Source of the DNA: Donghicola sp041224595
GTDB taxonomy: Bacteria > Pseudomonadota > Alphaproteobacteria > Rhodobacterales > Rhodobacteraceae
Assembly (NCBI RefSeq): GCF_041224595.1
Contig: NZ_JBGFGN010000129.1
Span: 124,001 to 188,000 of the forward strand
DNA: 64,000 nucleotides
Direction: 5' to 3'
In this document: positions 37,201 to 44,700 of the stretch, one piece after another
Position numbering within the stretch: position 1 is the first letter of the stretch
Layout of the letters: every line of letters begins with the position of its first letter
The notes under the pieces: model-generated
The model's database searches: none
What the model saw: only the letters and a program-made list of their open reading frames with translations
What the model was told of the DNA's origin: nothing
Translations under genes and position numbers: made by a program

Positions 37201-38772
37201 ACCAAGGGTGTGACCCTGATTTCGCCGCCGCCGCACCACGACATCTACTCGATCGAGGACCTTGCGCAGCTGATCTACGACCTGAAGCAGATCAACCCGC
37301 GTTGTAAGGTCACCGTGAAGCTGGTGGCGTCGTCGGGCGTTGGCACCATCGCCGCTGGTGTTGCCAAGGCGAAGGCGGACGTGATCCTGATTTCGGGCCA
37401 CAACGGTGGTACTGGTGCATCGCCTGCGACCTCGATCAAGTACTGCGGCCTGCCGTGGGAAATGGGTCTGACCGAAGCGCATCAGGTTCTGGCAATGAAC
37501 CACCTGCGTGGTCGCGTGACCCTGCGGACCGACGGTGGCCTGCGCACCGGTCGTGACATCGTCATGGCTGCGATGATGGGTGCCGAAGAGTACGGCATCG
37601 GCACCGCGGCTCTGATCGCGATGGGCTGTATCATGGTGCGTCAGTGTCAGTCGAACACCTGCCCCGTTGGTGTCTGTACTCAGGACGAAGACCTGCGTGC
37701 GAAGTTCACCGGCAACGCGGACAAGGTTGTGAACCTGATCACCTTCTACGCTCAGGAAGTTCGCGAGATTCTGGCATCGATCGGCGCCCGTTCGCTGGAC
37801 GACGTGATCGGCCGCGCGGACCTGCTGAGCCAGGTCAGCCGTGGTTCGGCGCACCTGGATGATCTGGACCTGAACCCGCTGCTCATCACTGTCGATGGCT
37901 CGGAGCAGATCGAGTACGACCGCAACCGTCCGCGCAACGCTGTGCCGGATACTCTGGACGCGGAAATCGTCAAGGACGCGGCACGCTTCCTTGAGGATGG
38001 CGAGAAGATGCAGCTGAGCTACGCGGTGCAGAACACGCACCGTACCGTCGGCACCCGCACCTCGAGCCACATCGTGCGCCGCTTTGGCATGCGCAATAGC
38101 CTGCAGGCGGACCACCTGACCGTGAAACTGCGCGGTTCGGCGGGTCAGGCCTTGGGGGCGTTCGCAGCGCCCGGTCTGAAGATCGAAGTGTCTGGCGATG
38201 CCAACGACTACGTCGGCAAGGGTCTGTCGGGCGGTACCGTTGTGGTCCGTCCCCCGATGGAAAGCCCGCTGGTCGCCGCTGACAACACCATCATCGGCAA
38301 CACCGTTCTGTACGGTGCGACCGACGGTTACCTGTTTGCGGCTGGCCGCGCAGGCGAGCGTTTCGCTGTCCGTAACTCGGGTGCGAAAGTGGTGATCGAG
38401 GGCTGTGGCAGCAACGGTTGTGAATACATGACCGGTGGTGTGGCTGTGATCCTTGGGTCGATCGGCGCGAACTTTGGCGCGGGTATGACCGGCGGTATGG
38501 CCTATCTGTGGGATCCTGAAGGTGTCGCTGAAAAGCACATGAACATGGAGACCTTGGTCACCTGCACCCCGGCGAACCCGCACTGGATTGCGCAGCTGAA
38601 AGATCTGGTCGAGCGTCACTACGCCGAGACCAACAGCCGCAAGGCAGGCGAAATCCTGCAGAACTGGGAAGAGAACCTGCCCAAGTTCCTGCAGGTCTGC
38701 CCCAAGGAGATGCTGAACAAGATGGCGCATCCGCTGACCGCTGATGGCCAAGAGGCCATCCCCGCCGAGTAA
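34240..38772 (+). CDS. gltB: Glutamate synthase large subunit
   Basis: A 1510-residue enzyme that converts glutamine and 2-oxoglutarate to two glutamates. A 33-residue propeptide (ending EAEHSS) should be removed to expose the N-terminal nucleophile C34 in CGVGLVV. The amidotransferase, central, FMN-binding synthase (SGHNGGTGASP; CPVGVCTQ) and C-terminal beta-helix (GxxGxxG-rich, MTGGVAVILG) domains follow in the usual order. The ribosome binding site is GAAGGAAGG. A large antisense open frame here is a codon-bias shadow. Confidence 0.98.
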   Translation: MQKFDENWVRAEEEKRKWMDENSLYREEAEHSSCGVGLVVSIDGKASRKVVEAGIDALKAIWHRGAVDADGKTGDGAGIHVQIPVPFFYEQIRRTGHEPKKDQLLAVGQVFLPRTDFGAQETCRTIVETEVLRMGYGIYGWRHVPVDVTCLGDKANATRPEIEQILISNSKGVDEETFERELYVIRRRIEKAASAAQINGLYIASLSCRSIIYKGMMLAEQVAVFYPDLMDERFESSFAIYHQRYSTNTFPQWWLAQPFRMLAHNGEINTIKGNTNWMKSHEIRMASSTFGDMAEDIKPIIANGASDSAALDAVFEVLVRAGRNAPMAKTMLVPESWSKQAVELPESWRDMYAYCNAVMEPWDGPAALAMTDGRWVCGGLDRNGLRPMRYVVTGDGLLIAGSEAGMVPTDEATVVEKGALGPGQLIGVDMKEGKLYHDTEIKDALAGSQPFGEWVGKINDLDEALGQVTEKPMFEGAELRKRQIAAGFSLEELEQILAPMAEDGKEALASMGDDTPSAVLSTKYRPLSHYFRQNFSQVTNPPIDSLREFRVMSLKTRFGNLKNVLDESSSQTEILVLDSPFVGNAQWTELQNHFNATLVEIDCTFAPGADLRGELERIRAEAEDAVRSGAGHIILTDHKLSADKVGMPMILATSAVHSHLTRKGLRTFCSLNVRSAECVDPHYFAVLVGCGATTVNPYLAEDSLADRIERGLLEGSLTENVSRYRDAIDQGLLKIMAKMGISVISSYRGGLNFEAVGLSRAMCAEYFPGLISRISGIGVSGIQKKAEDVHAAGFKSNRDVLPIGGFYKSRRQGETHAWGANNMHLLQSACDRGSFELWKQYSALMKANPPIHLRDLLDIKPLGKAIPLEEVESITSIRKRFVTPGMSLGALSPEAHKTLNVAMNRIGAKSDSGEGGEDPAHFHPEPNGDNPSAKIKQVASGRFGVTAEYLNQCEELEIKVAQGAKPGEGGQLPGMKVTDLIARLRHSTKGVTLISPPPHHDIYSIEDLAQLIYDLKQINPRCKVTVKLVASSGVGTIAAGVAKAKADVILISGHNGGTGASPATSIKYCGLPWEMGLTEAHQVLAMNHLRGRVTLRTDGGLRTGRDIVMAAMMGAEEYGIGTAALIAMGCIMVRQCQSNTCPVGVCTQDEDLRAKFTGNADKVVNLITFYAQEVREILASIGARSLDDVIGRADLLSQVSRGSAHLDDLDLNPLLITVDGSEQIEYDRNRPRNAVPDTLDAEIVKDAARFLEDGEKMQLSYAVQNTHRTVGTRTSSHIVRRFGMRNSLQADHLTVKLRGSAGQALGAFAAPGLKIEVSGDANDYVGKGLSGGTVVVRPPMESPLVAADNTIIGNTVLYGATDGYLFAAGRAGERFAVRNSGAKVVIEGCGSNGCEYMTGGVAVILGSIGANFGAGMTGGMAYLWDPEGVAEKHMNMETLVTCTPANPHWIAQLKDLVERHYAETNSRKAGEILQNWEENLPKFLQVCPKEMLNKMAHPLTADGQEAIPAE

Positions 38773-38796
38773 GGCAGAGCAAACCTAAAGATAATG

Positions 38797-38830
38797 AACC
38801 CCGCCGCGGTGTCGCTGGCGGGGTTTTTTT
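38797..38830 (+). terminator. Rho-independent terminator of gltB
   Basis: A 9-bp stem AACCCCGCC/GGCGGGGTT with an eleven-base loop, continuing into a run of seven Ts. It lies 25 bases after the gltB stop. Confidence 0.92.
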
Positions 38831-39150
38831 ATGCCGAGTGGGTCGGTGGGTTGCAGGTCAGTCAGGCACGATTGCAGCGCGCGCGGCCATGTATTCGGGC
38901 AGGGATTCGCGATGGGCCCCGCAGATTCTGATCACGCAGGGGGCCGAGAAAGCCCAAGGCCACCGATCTGGCGCAATGGTGCGGCCTGAGATGAAGATGT
39001 TAATCCAGGTAACAGATGTATTTTTGCAATACCGTGCGTGCTGTGTCGCACGCGTCGTCGTTTTTGATTTGCCCAAAGGGACATATTCGTTGGATTTGTT
39101 AAAAAAACTAACGGGTATAAAATTACCCATAAGAGCGGCAACCAACAGCA
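38831..39150. other. 320-base intergenic region, possible minus-strand gene remnant
   Basis: No complete gene is supported. On the minus strand a frame ending at 38858 (SLPEYMAARAAIVPD) has GC-rich third positions like real genes for about 35 codons, but it dissolves into AT-rich sequence with no credible start, so it may be a decayed 3' fragment. The right half (about 39000-39150) is AT-rich and probably holds the promoter of the Hint-domain gene. Confidence 0.35.
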
Positions 39151-40077
39151 ATGCCTACAACGTACACGGATCAGTTCTATCTGTTCGATCCGTATGCGCC
39201 TCAGAACTATAGCCGCGACCTGTCGGTCGTGGTTCTGACGTATACGGATTCAAATGATGACGGCGAGTTGACCAACGGAGTTGGCGACACTGTCGATGGT
39301 GTCTTGGTCACAGCGGTCTACCGCGGTGACATGATCGATGTCCGCCTTAGTGACGGATCCATCGCTAGATACCGTGGTGCGACCTTTTACCTGGAAGATG
39401 GTCGGCGGTATTTCACCCCGACAGACGGACAGGTGCTGCAGGACAGCAGATTTGTAGAGACATCGGGTCTAGTATACGGTTCCAACGAGGTGGCGGTGGG
39501 CTCCGACGGCGACATGGGCCCGCCTTGCTTTACCCCCGGTACGCGTATCCTGACGGCGCGGGGCTATCGCAACGTCGAGGATATCGCGATTGGTGATCTG
39601 GTTTGGACCAACGACCACGGCATGCAGCCCGTGCGTTGGGTTGGATCGCGAACAGTCGTCGGCTTTGGTGAGTTTGCGCCTGTTCGGGTCAAGGCAGGCG
39701 CTTTGGGCAACAAGGTCGATATGCTGGTCAGTCAGCAGCACCGGTTTTTGGTGTCGGGCTGGCAGGTCGAATTGATGACAGGCGAGTCAGAAATGCTGGC
39801 ACCTGCAAAGCATCTGGTGAATGGCGACGACGTTGTCTTGGCTCCGGCGCGGCAGGTCACGTATATCCATCTGATGTTTGATCAGCACGAGCTGTTGATG
39901 GCCGAGGGTGTGCTGACCGAGAGCTTCTTTGCTTCGGGCGATTTTGTGCAAAAGGATGTTGGGGTAAAGGACGAGCTTATGGCGCTGTTCCCCGAGCTTT
40001 TCACCGGATCTGTGGGCGGGCAACTCATGGCACGGCCAGCAACAAGGGCTTACGAGGTCACGGCGGCCTTGCACTGA
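39151..40077 (+). CDS. Hint (hedgehog/intein) domain protein
   Basis: A 308-residue protein. The first 120 residues are Asp/Thr/Gly-rich and probably form a beta structure (DSNDDGELTNGVGDTVDG). A Hint domain follows: nucleophile C126 in PPCFTPGTRI, the GDLVWTNDHG turn, the block B-like SQQHRFLVSG and the late YIHLMFDQHELLMAEG strand. Such domains self-cleave at the Cys. Proteins of this kind are frequent in Rhodobacterales, often with calcium-binding or secreted modules. There is no signal peptide, so type I or non-classical export is possible. Function and cleavage partner are unknown. Confidence 0.82.
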   Translation: MPTTYTDQFYLFDPYAPQNYSRDLSVVVLTYTDSNDDGELTNGVGDTVDGVLVTAVYRGDMIDVRLSDGSIARYRGATFYLEDGRRYFTPTDGQVLQDSRFVETSGLVYGSNEVAVGSDGDMGPPCFTPGTRILTARGYRNVEDIAIGDLVWTNDHGMQPVRWVGSRTVVGFGEFAPVRVKAGALGNKVDMLVSQQHRFLVSGWQVELMTGESEMLAPAKHLVNGDDVVLAPARQVTYIHLMFDQHELLMAEGVLTESFFASGDFVQKDVGVKDELMALFPELFTGSVGGQLMARPATRAYEVTAALH

Positions 40078-40114
40078 GGCTTGACCGTTGCGCTGGCAGC
40101 GGCTTAGTGGCGGT

Positions 40115-40846
40115 ATGGCGAAAAAGAGCAGATCCACCGCAAAGAAGAAAAAACCGAGCCGCAAGCGAAGCGGAGGGTTTCGCGCGAGGCTGCGCACATG
40201 GTGGCGGCGCGGACTGCTAGGTCTTGCGCTGCTGCTGGTAGTGGTGATCGTGCTGCCGTCGTTCCTGCCTGTGCCGCAAGGGTTCTATATGCGCTCCGAG
40301 GCGCGGCGGCTGGGGGACATTCAGCGGGTCTGGGTCCCGATGGACGAGATTGCCCCCATGATGGCGCGCTCTGTCGTGGCTGCTGAGGATGCGAATTTCT
40401 GCAACCACTGGGGCTTTGACATGTCGGCGATCCGCGATGCGATCGAGGATGGCGGCAATCGCGGAGCCTCGACACTGAGCCAGCAGGTGGTCAAGAATGT
40501 CTACCTGTGGCAGGGGCGGAACTGGACGCGCAAGGCGCTGGAGGCGCTGATGACCCCGCTGGTCGAGGCGGCGTGGAGCAAACGCCGGATTGTCGAGGTC
40601 TACCTGAACGTGGCCGAGTTCGACGAAGGCATCTTTGGCGTCGAAGCGGCCGCCCGCACATATTTCGGCACCACGCCAGAGGATTTGACCGCCCGAGAGG
40701 CGGCCTTGCTGGCTGCGCTCTTGCCGAATCCCAAAGAGCGGGACGCCGCCAATCCCAGCCAGTTTGTTGCCCGCCGGGCTTCACAAATTGCGGATGGGGC
40801 GGCGACTATCGCAAGAGACGGCCGTGCCGCCTGTTTCGAGGATTGA
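40115..40846 (+). CDS. mtgA: Monofunctional peptidoglycan glycosyltransferase
   Basis: A 243-residue family 51 glycosyltransferase that polymerises lipid II without a transpeptidase domain. A highly basic cytoplasmic tail (KKSRSTAKKKKPSRKR) and one transmembrane helix (about 33-50) precede the catalytic domain. The catalytic Glu is E91 in AAEDANF, and GASTLSQQVVKN and KRRIVEVYLNVAEF are also present. The start at 40115 is chosen because the longer frame adds residues with no ribosome binding site. Confidence 0.95.
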   Translation: MAKKSRSTAKKKKPSRKRSGGFRARLRTWWRRGLLGLALLLVVVIVLPSFLPVPQGFYMRSEARRLGDIQRVWVPMDEIAPMMARSVVAAEDANFCNHWGFDMSAIRDAIEDGGNRGASTLSQQVVKNVYLWQGRNWTRKALEALMTPLVEAAWSKRRIVEVYLNVAEFDEGIFGVEAAARTYFGTTPEDLTAREAALLAALLPNPKERDAANPSQFVARRASQIADGAATIARDGRAACFED

Positions 40847-40902
40847 AAACAGGTCTCTAGACAGGCATTGAAGGTGAAATCCCAACAAGATCGAAGGACG
40901 CT

Positions 40903-41568
40903 ATGAATCGCCTCTATCATGTTCCGCTCTCGCCGTTCTGCCGTAAGGTCCGTCTGGTGCTGGCCGAAAAGCGGATCGAGGTCGAGCTGGTCGAAGAGCG
41001 CTATTGGGAAATGGACACCGATTTCCTGCGCCGCAACCCAGCGGGCAAAGTGCCTGTGCTGCGCCTGAACGGTAAAATCCTGTCCGAGAGCATGGCCATT
41101 TGCGAGTATATCGAAGAGGTCTATCCTGACCCCGCCTTGATGCCCTATTCGCCCGAAGAGCGCTACGAAGTACGGCGGTTGGTCAGCTGGTTCGACGACA
41201 AGTTCCATTCCGAGGTCACGCAGAACCTGCTGTACGAGCGGGTGAACAAGAAGCTGATGAAATCGGGCTATCCGGACAGCAAAGCGGTCAAGATGGGCGC
41301 GCAGAAGATCAAGTACCACTTGGACTACATGGCGTGGCTCTTGGATCATCGCCGTTGGCTGGCGGGGGACCGGATGACCTTGGCCGATTTTGCGGCGGCG
41401 GCGCACCTGAGCGCTTTGGACTATATCAGTGATGTGGACTGGAACCGCAGCGAGGTCGTGAAGGACTGGTACGCGAAGATCAAATCGCGTCCTGCGTTCC
41501 GGAGCATTCTGGCTGACCAGATCCCCGGATTTCCGCAGCCGCCCCATTATTCCGATCTGGATTTCTGA
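40903..41568 (+). CDS. Glutathione S-transferase family protein
   Basis: A 221-residue thioredoxin-fold protein. The N-terminal active-site stretch SPFCRKVR (S10, C13) and the SESMAICEYIEE segment that holds the glutathione gamma-glutamyl group are typical. A helical C-terminal domain (LADFAAAAHLSALDYI) follows. The substrate is unknown. It lies upstream of queG with a GC-rich palindromic element between. Confidence 0.88.
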   Translation: MNRLYHVPLSPFCRKVRLVLAEKRIEVELVEERYWEMDTDFLRRNPAGKVPVLRLNGKILSESMAICEYIEEVYPDPALMPYSPEERYEVRRLVSWFDDKFHSEVTQNLLYERVNKKLMKSGYPDSKAVKMGAQKIKYHLDYMAWLLDHRRWLAGDRMTLADFAAAAHLSALDYISDVDWNRSEVVKDWYAKIKSRPAFRSILADQIPGFPQPPHYSDLDF

Positions 41569-41579
41569 TCTGTGGCGAC

Positions 41580-41620
41580 GCGGGGGCCAGCCCCCGCACC
41601 CCCGGGGTATTTGGGCAAGA
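41580..41620. repeat. REP-like GC-rich palindromic element
   Basis: GCGGGGGC/GCCCCCGC (41580-41597) forms a hairpin and is followed directly by a CCCCGGGG palindrome and TATTTGGGCAAG. I recall similar GGGGGC-CCCCCG-TATTTGGG segments dispersed in Rhodobacteraceae genomes just upstream of genes, but only this copy is evident in the window. Its end supplies the AAGAAAGAG ribosome binding site of queG. Confidence 0.5.
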
Positions 41621-41625
41621 AAGAG

Positions 41626-42657
41626 ATGACTGACGCGTTGAAAGCCCGATTGGTGGCGCAGGCGCGGGCCGAGGGATTTTCCGAGGTTCGCGTGTGTCGC
41701 CCTTGGGACGTGCCGGAGGTTCTGGCGCGATTGGAGGCGTTTGTCGCGCAGGGCTTTCATGGCCAGATGGGCTGGATGGAAGAGCGGATGTCTTGGCGGG
41801 GCGATCCGAGTGCTCTGTGGCCCGAGGCGCGGTCGGTGATTGTGTTGGGCGAGAGTTATACGCCTGCGGACAATCCGATGGACGTGGTGGGACTGCCTGA
41901 TCGCGGGGCGATTTCCGTGTATGCGCGGGGCAAGGATTACCACGATCTGGTCAAGAAGCGGCTGAAGCGCTTGGCCCGCTGGCTGATTGCCGAAGGCGGC
42001 GGCGAGGTGAAGGTGTTCGTGGACACGGCGCCGGTGCCGGAGAAGGCTTTGGGGCAGGCGGCGGGTTTGGGTTGGCAGGGCAAGCACACCAATCTGGTCA
42101 GTCGGCAGATGGGGAACTGGTTCTTTATCGGGTCGGTGTTTACGACACTGGATTTGCCGGCGGATGGGGCCGAGGTGGACCATTGCGGGCGCTGTGACCG
42201 GTGTTTGCGGGCCTGTCCGACGGATGCGTTTGTTGCGCCTTATCAGATGGATGCGCGGCGGTGCATTTCGTACCTGACGATCGAGCATAAGGGACCGGTG
42301 GACGAGGCGCTACGCGGGCGCTTGGGGAACCGGATTTACGGGTGTGATGACTGTCTGGCCGCGTGCCCGTGGAACAAGTTTGCGGTCGAGGCCAGTGACA
42401 TGCGCTATGCGGCCCGAGAGGGGACTGTGGCGCCGCCGTTGCGCGAGTTGGCCGCGCTGGATGATGCGGCGTTTCGCGAGCGGTTCAGTGGTAGTCCGAT
42501 CAAACGGATCGGGCGCGATCGCTTCGTTCGAAACGTTCTGTATGCCATCGGGAATTCGGGGGATGCCTCGCTGAAAGAAGTGGCCACCGCGCTGTTAACC
42601 GACCCCGATGAGGGCGTGGCCGATGCAGCGCGGTGGGCTGCCTTACAACTAGGATGA
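41626..42657 (+). CDS. queG: Epoxyqueuosine reductase QueG
   Basis: A 343-residue cobalamin- and iron-sulfur-dependent enzyme that completes queuosine in tRNA. The two 4Fe-4S motifs are CGRCDRCLRACP and CDDCLAACPWNKF, and the FVDTAPVPEKALG segment holds the catalytic Asp region. A short HEAT-like tail (about residues 285-343) binds tRNA in the family. The start MTDALKARLVAQAR follows a good ribosome binding site; the frame begins at 41572 inside the repeat and that extension is not coding. Confidence 0.95.
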   Translation: MTDALKARLVAQARAEGFSEVRVCRPWDVPEVLARLEAFVAQGFHGQMGWMEERMSWRGDPSALWPEARSVIVLGESYTPADNPMDVVGLPDRGAISVYARGKDYHDLVKKRLKRLARWLIAEGGGEVKVFVDTAPVPEKALGQAAGLGWQGKHTNLVSRQMGNWFFIGSVFTTLDLPADGAEVDHCGRCDRCLRACPTDAFVAPYQMDARRCISYLTIEHKGPVDEALRGRLGNRIYGCDDCLAACPWNKFAVEASDMRYAAREGTVAPPLRELAALDDAAFRERFSGSPIKRIGRDRFVRNVLYAIGNSGDASLKEVATALLTDPDEGVADAARWAALQLG

Positions 42658-42781
42658 TTCTATCCTTGTTTCGCGGCGGATACCAGAGGTCTCACTGCCT
42701 CGTCATGATAATGTTATAGGGGTTTGCCGAAGGCCTGTGGCGCCCCACATTAGGGAGATCCAAGCAAAGAGGAGTGGTCTG

Positions 42782-43228
42782 TTGGCCAAGTATACCCGTG
42801 ACCCCGATGTGATCGCCGCGCTGGAGCCTGACGCCTATTACGTGACCCAAGAGAGCGGCACGGAACGGCCCGGCACAGGGCACTATCTGGGGAACAAGCA
42901 AAAGGGCCTCTATGTGGATATCGTCAGCGGGGAGCCGCTGTTCGTGTCCTCGGCCAAATATGAATCGGGCTGTGGGTGGCCGAGCTTCACCCGGCCCGTG
43001 AGCGAAGAGTTCATTCAGGAATTGCGCGACACCACCCATGGCATGGTGCGGACCGAAGTGCGCTCGACCTATGGGGACAGCCATTTGGGGCACGTGTTCG
43101 ATGATGGTCCGCGCGATCAGGGTGGGCTACGGTATTGCATCAACTCGGCGGCGCTACGGTTTGTCCCGCTCGAGGATATGGAGGCCGAGGGGTACGGCGA
43201 CTTCGTGGCCTTGGTCGAGAAGGAGTAA
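42782..43228 (+). CDS. msrB: Methionine-R-sulfoxide reductase MsrB
   Basis: A 148-residue repair enzyme for methionine-R-sulfoxide. The catalytic Cys is C119 in RYCINSAALRF; the GCGWPSF (C64) motif is present and the zinc-binding CxxC pairs of other members are absent. The start is TTG with AGGAG eight bases upstream, because the ATG at 42737 would add 15 unconserved residues. msrA follows after five bases. Confidence 0.93.
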   Translation: MAKYTRDPDVIAALEPDAYYVTQESGTERPGTGHYLGNKQKGLYVDIVSGEPLFVSSAKYESGCGWPSFTRPVSEEFIQELRDTTHGMVRTEVRSTYGDSHLGHVFDDGPRDQGGLRYCINSAALRFVPLEDMEAEGYGDFVALVEKE

Positions 43229-43233
43229 GAGAT

Positions 43234-43740
43234 ATGGCACAAGAGCGCGCAGTTCTGGCGGGCGGCTGTTTCTGGGGGATGCAGGACTTGATCCGCAAGC
43301 TGCCCGGCGTAGAGGCCACCCGCGTCGGCTATACCGGTGGGGACGTTCCGAACGCGACCTACCGCAACCACGGCACCCATGCCGAGGGGATCGAGATTCT
43401 GTTCGATCCGGCGGTGATCAGCTATCGGCAGCTGCTGGAGTTTTTCTTTCAGATCCACGATCCGACCACGCTGAACCGGCAGGGCAACGATCTGGGCATG
43501 AGCTATCGCAGCGCCATTTATTATGTGGATGACGCGCAGAAGGCCGTGGCCGAGGATACCATCGCGGACGTCAATGCCAGCGGCATCTGGCCCGGTACCG
43601 TTGTGACCGAGGTGGAGCCCGTAGGCGATTTCTGGGAGGCGGAGCCAGAGCATCAAGATTATCTGGAGCGGTTTCCGAACGGATATACCTGCCATTTCCC
43701 GCGTCCCGACTGGGTGCTGCCCAAGCGCGCGGCGGAATAA
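43234..43740 (+). CDS. msrA: Methionine-S-sulfoxide reductase MsrA
   Basis: A 168-residue enzyme for methionine-S-sulfoxide. The GCFWG motif places the catalytic Cys at C12, and GTHAEGIEI and EHQDYLERFPNGYTC motifs are intact. With msrB five bases upstream it forms a two-gene operon able to repair both stereoisomers. The start MAQERAVLAGG is chosen over the frame opening at 43135 within msrB. Confidence 0.95.
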   Translation: MAQERAVLAGGCFWGMQDLIRKLPGVEATRVGYTGGDVPNATYRNHGTHAEGIEILFDPAVISYRQLLEFFFQIHDPTTLNRQGNDLGMSYRSAIYYVDDAQKAVAEDTIADVNASGIWPGTVVTEVEPVGDFWEAEPEHQDYLERFPNGYTCHFPRPDWVLPKRAAE

Positions 43741-43746
43741 ACGAAA

Positions 43747-43775
43747 AACCGGCCCTGCGAGGCCGGTTCTTTTTT
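43747..43775 (+). terminator. Rho-independent terminator of msrB-msrA
   Basis: AACCGGCC/GGCCGGTT with a six-base loop followed by CTTTTTT, six bases after the msrA stop. Confidence 0.92.
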
Positions 43776-43796
43776 ATGTGTCACTCTGGAAGAGAG

Positions 43797-43819
43797 AAAC
43801 CCCCGCCACGGGGCGGGGG
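43797..43819 (-). terminator. Terminator of the outer-membrane barrel gene
   Basis: CCCCCGCC/GGCGGGGG with a four-base loop. The minus-strand continuation is TTTCTCTC, a short T tract, so it probably terminates the gene at 43871-44467. Confidence 0.7.
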
Positions 43820-43870
43820 CCTACTCGTACTTGGGTTCACTGGGGATACATTCTTACCCGTAAGTACTCG

Positions 43871-44467
43871 TTAGAAACGGTAGGACATGCGCACTTGGGC
43901 CGTTGTGGCATCGGCGTCCATGTTTGTGTCATCCATGTCGATAAAGCGGTGACGCAGGACTTCGCCGCCCACGGTCACGCTGTCAGTTACTTTGTGTTCG
44001 TAGCCGAGGCCTACAAATCCGCCTTCGTTATAACCGGCCTCTTCGAAATTGGCCGCTGCGGCACCTGCGGTCAGGTAGGGCAGGCCTTGGCCCATATCAT
44101 ACCCTGCTTTGAGCTTGAGGCGCGTCACATCTTGGAGAGCATCGGCGTTGTCATCCAGTTCAATATTGCCGGCATCATATTCGACGCCTGCGCCCAGAAC
44201 GTACTTGCCGAAGTCATAGTCGTAGCCAAGGTGCACACCACCTAGGCCGCCATTGCCGTCCAGATCGACTGCGCCTTCGTCCGTGGTGACTTTGCCGCCG
44301 CCGGCTTGGATACCACCGTAGAAGCCGGTCCAGTTGCCGTCCACTGCGACGGGTTCGGAAACGACGACGGGCGCTGGCTCTGTCGGAGGGGGTGTGAGCG
44401 AGCCTGCCAGCACAGGGGCGGCCGAGAGTGCGATAATCGATGTCAGAGCTGCGGTCTTGATAGCCAT
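43871..44467 (-). CDS. Outer-membrane beta-barrel protein (Omp25/OmpA-barrel type)
   Basis: A 198-residue protein with a signal peptide (IKTAALTSIIALSAAPVLAG), a Pro-rich linker (TPPPTEPAPVVV) and a predicted eight-stranded barrel. Strand pairs are evident as WTGFYGGIQAGGG and GVHLGYDYDFGKYVLGAGVEY, ending in the aromatic VRMSYRF that outer-membrane assembly requires. A GAAAGG ribosome binding site precedes it. The function is structural or porin-like and cannot be narrowed further. Confidence 0.88.
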   Translation of the reverse strand: MAIKTAALTSIIALSAAPVLAGSLTPPPTEPAPVVVSEPVAVDGNWTGFYGGIQAGGGKVTTDEGAVDLDGNGGLGGVHLGYDYDFGKYVLGAGVEYDAGNIELDDNADALQDVTRLKLKAGYDMGQGLPYLTAGAAAANFEEAGYNEGGFVGLGYEHKVTDSVTVGGEVLRHRFIDMDDTNMDADATTAQVRMSYRF

Positions 44468-44700
44468 GATCCAAACCTTTCTTCATTTATTACAAAACTA
44501 GATGCGCCGGGTTTCGGCGTCGGGTCAGTACTTGGGGCGTGCTAAGGCTTTGTGCAATCACAGGAAATTCACTTGTTAGGCGCAATAATGTGACCCGGAT
44601 CGGCGGGAACATGTCGGCGCCACACCCAAATTCCGCTCACGGGCGTGCCATACGGGCGCAGGATATCTGGAAAGAGGAATAGCGCCTTTGCTGTGGTCGC

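Noticed and set aside
34783..38751. A 1322-codon open frame antisense to gltB
   Set aside because: It lies fully within gltB, has no ribosome binding site and a composition (His/Arg/Gln/Val-rich) typical of the complement of GC-biased codons. gltB itself is unmistakable.
38838..39212. A 124-codon plus-strand frame before the Hint-domain gene
   Set aside because: It overlaps the start of the Hint-domain gene out of frame, has no ribosome binding site and no recognisable sequence.
40600..42288. A 562-codon minus-strand frame across mtgA, the GST and queG
   Set aside because: It runs antisense to three well-identified genes and has no domain of its own.
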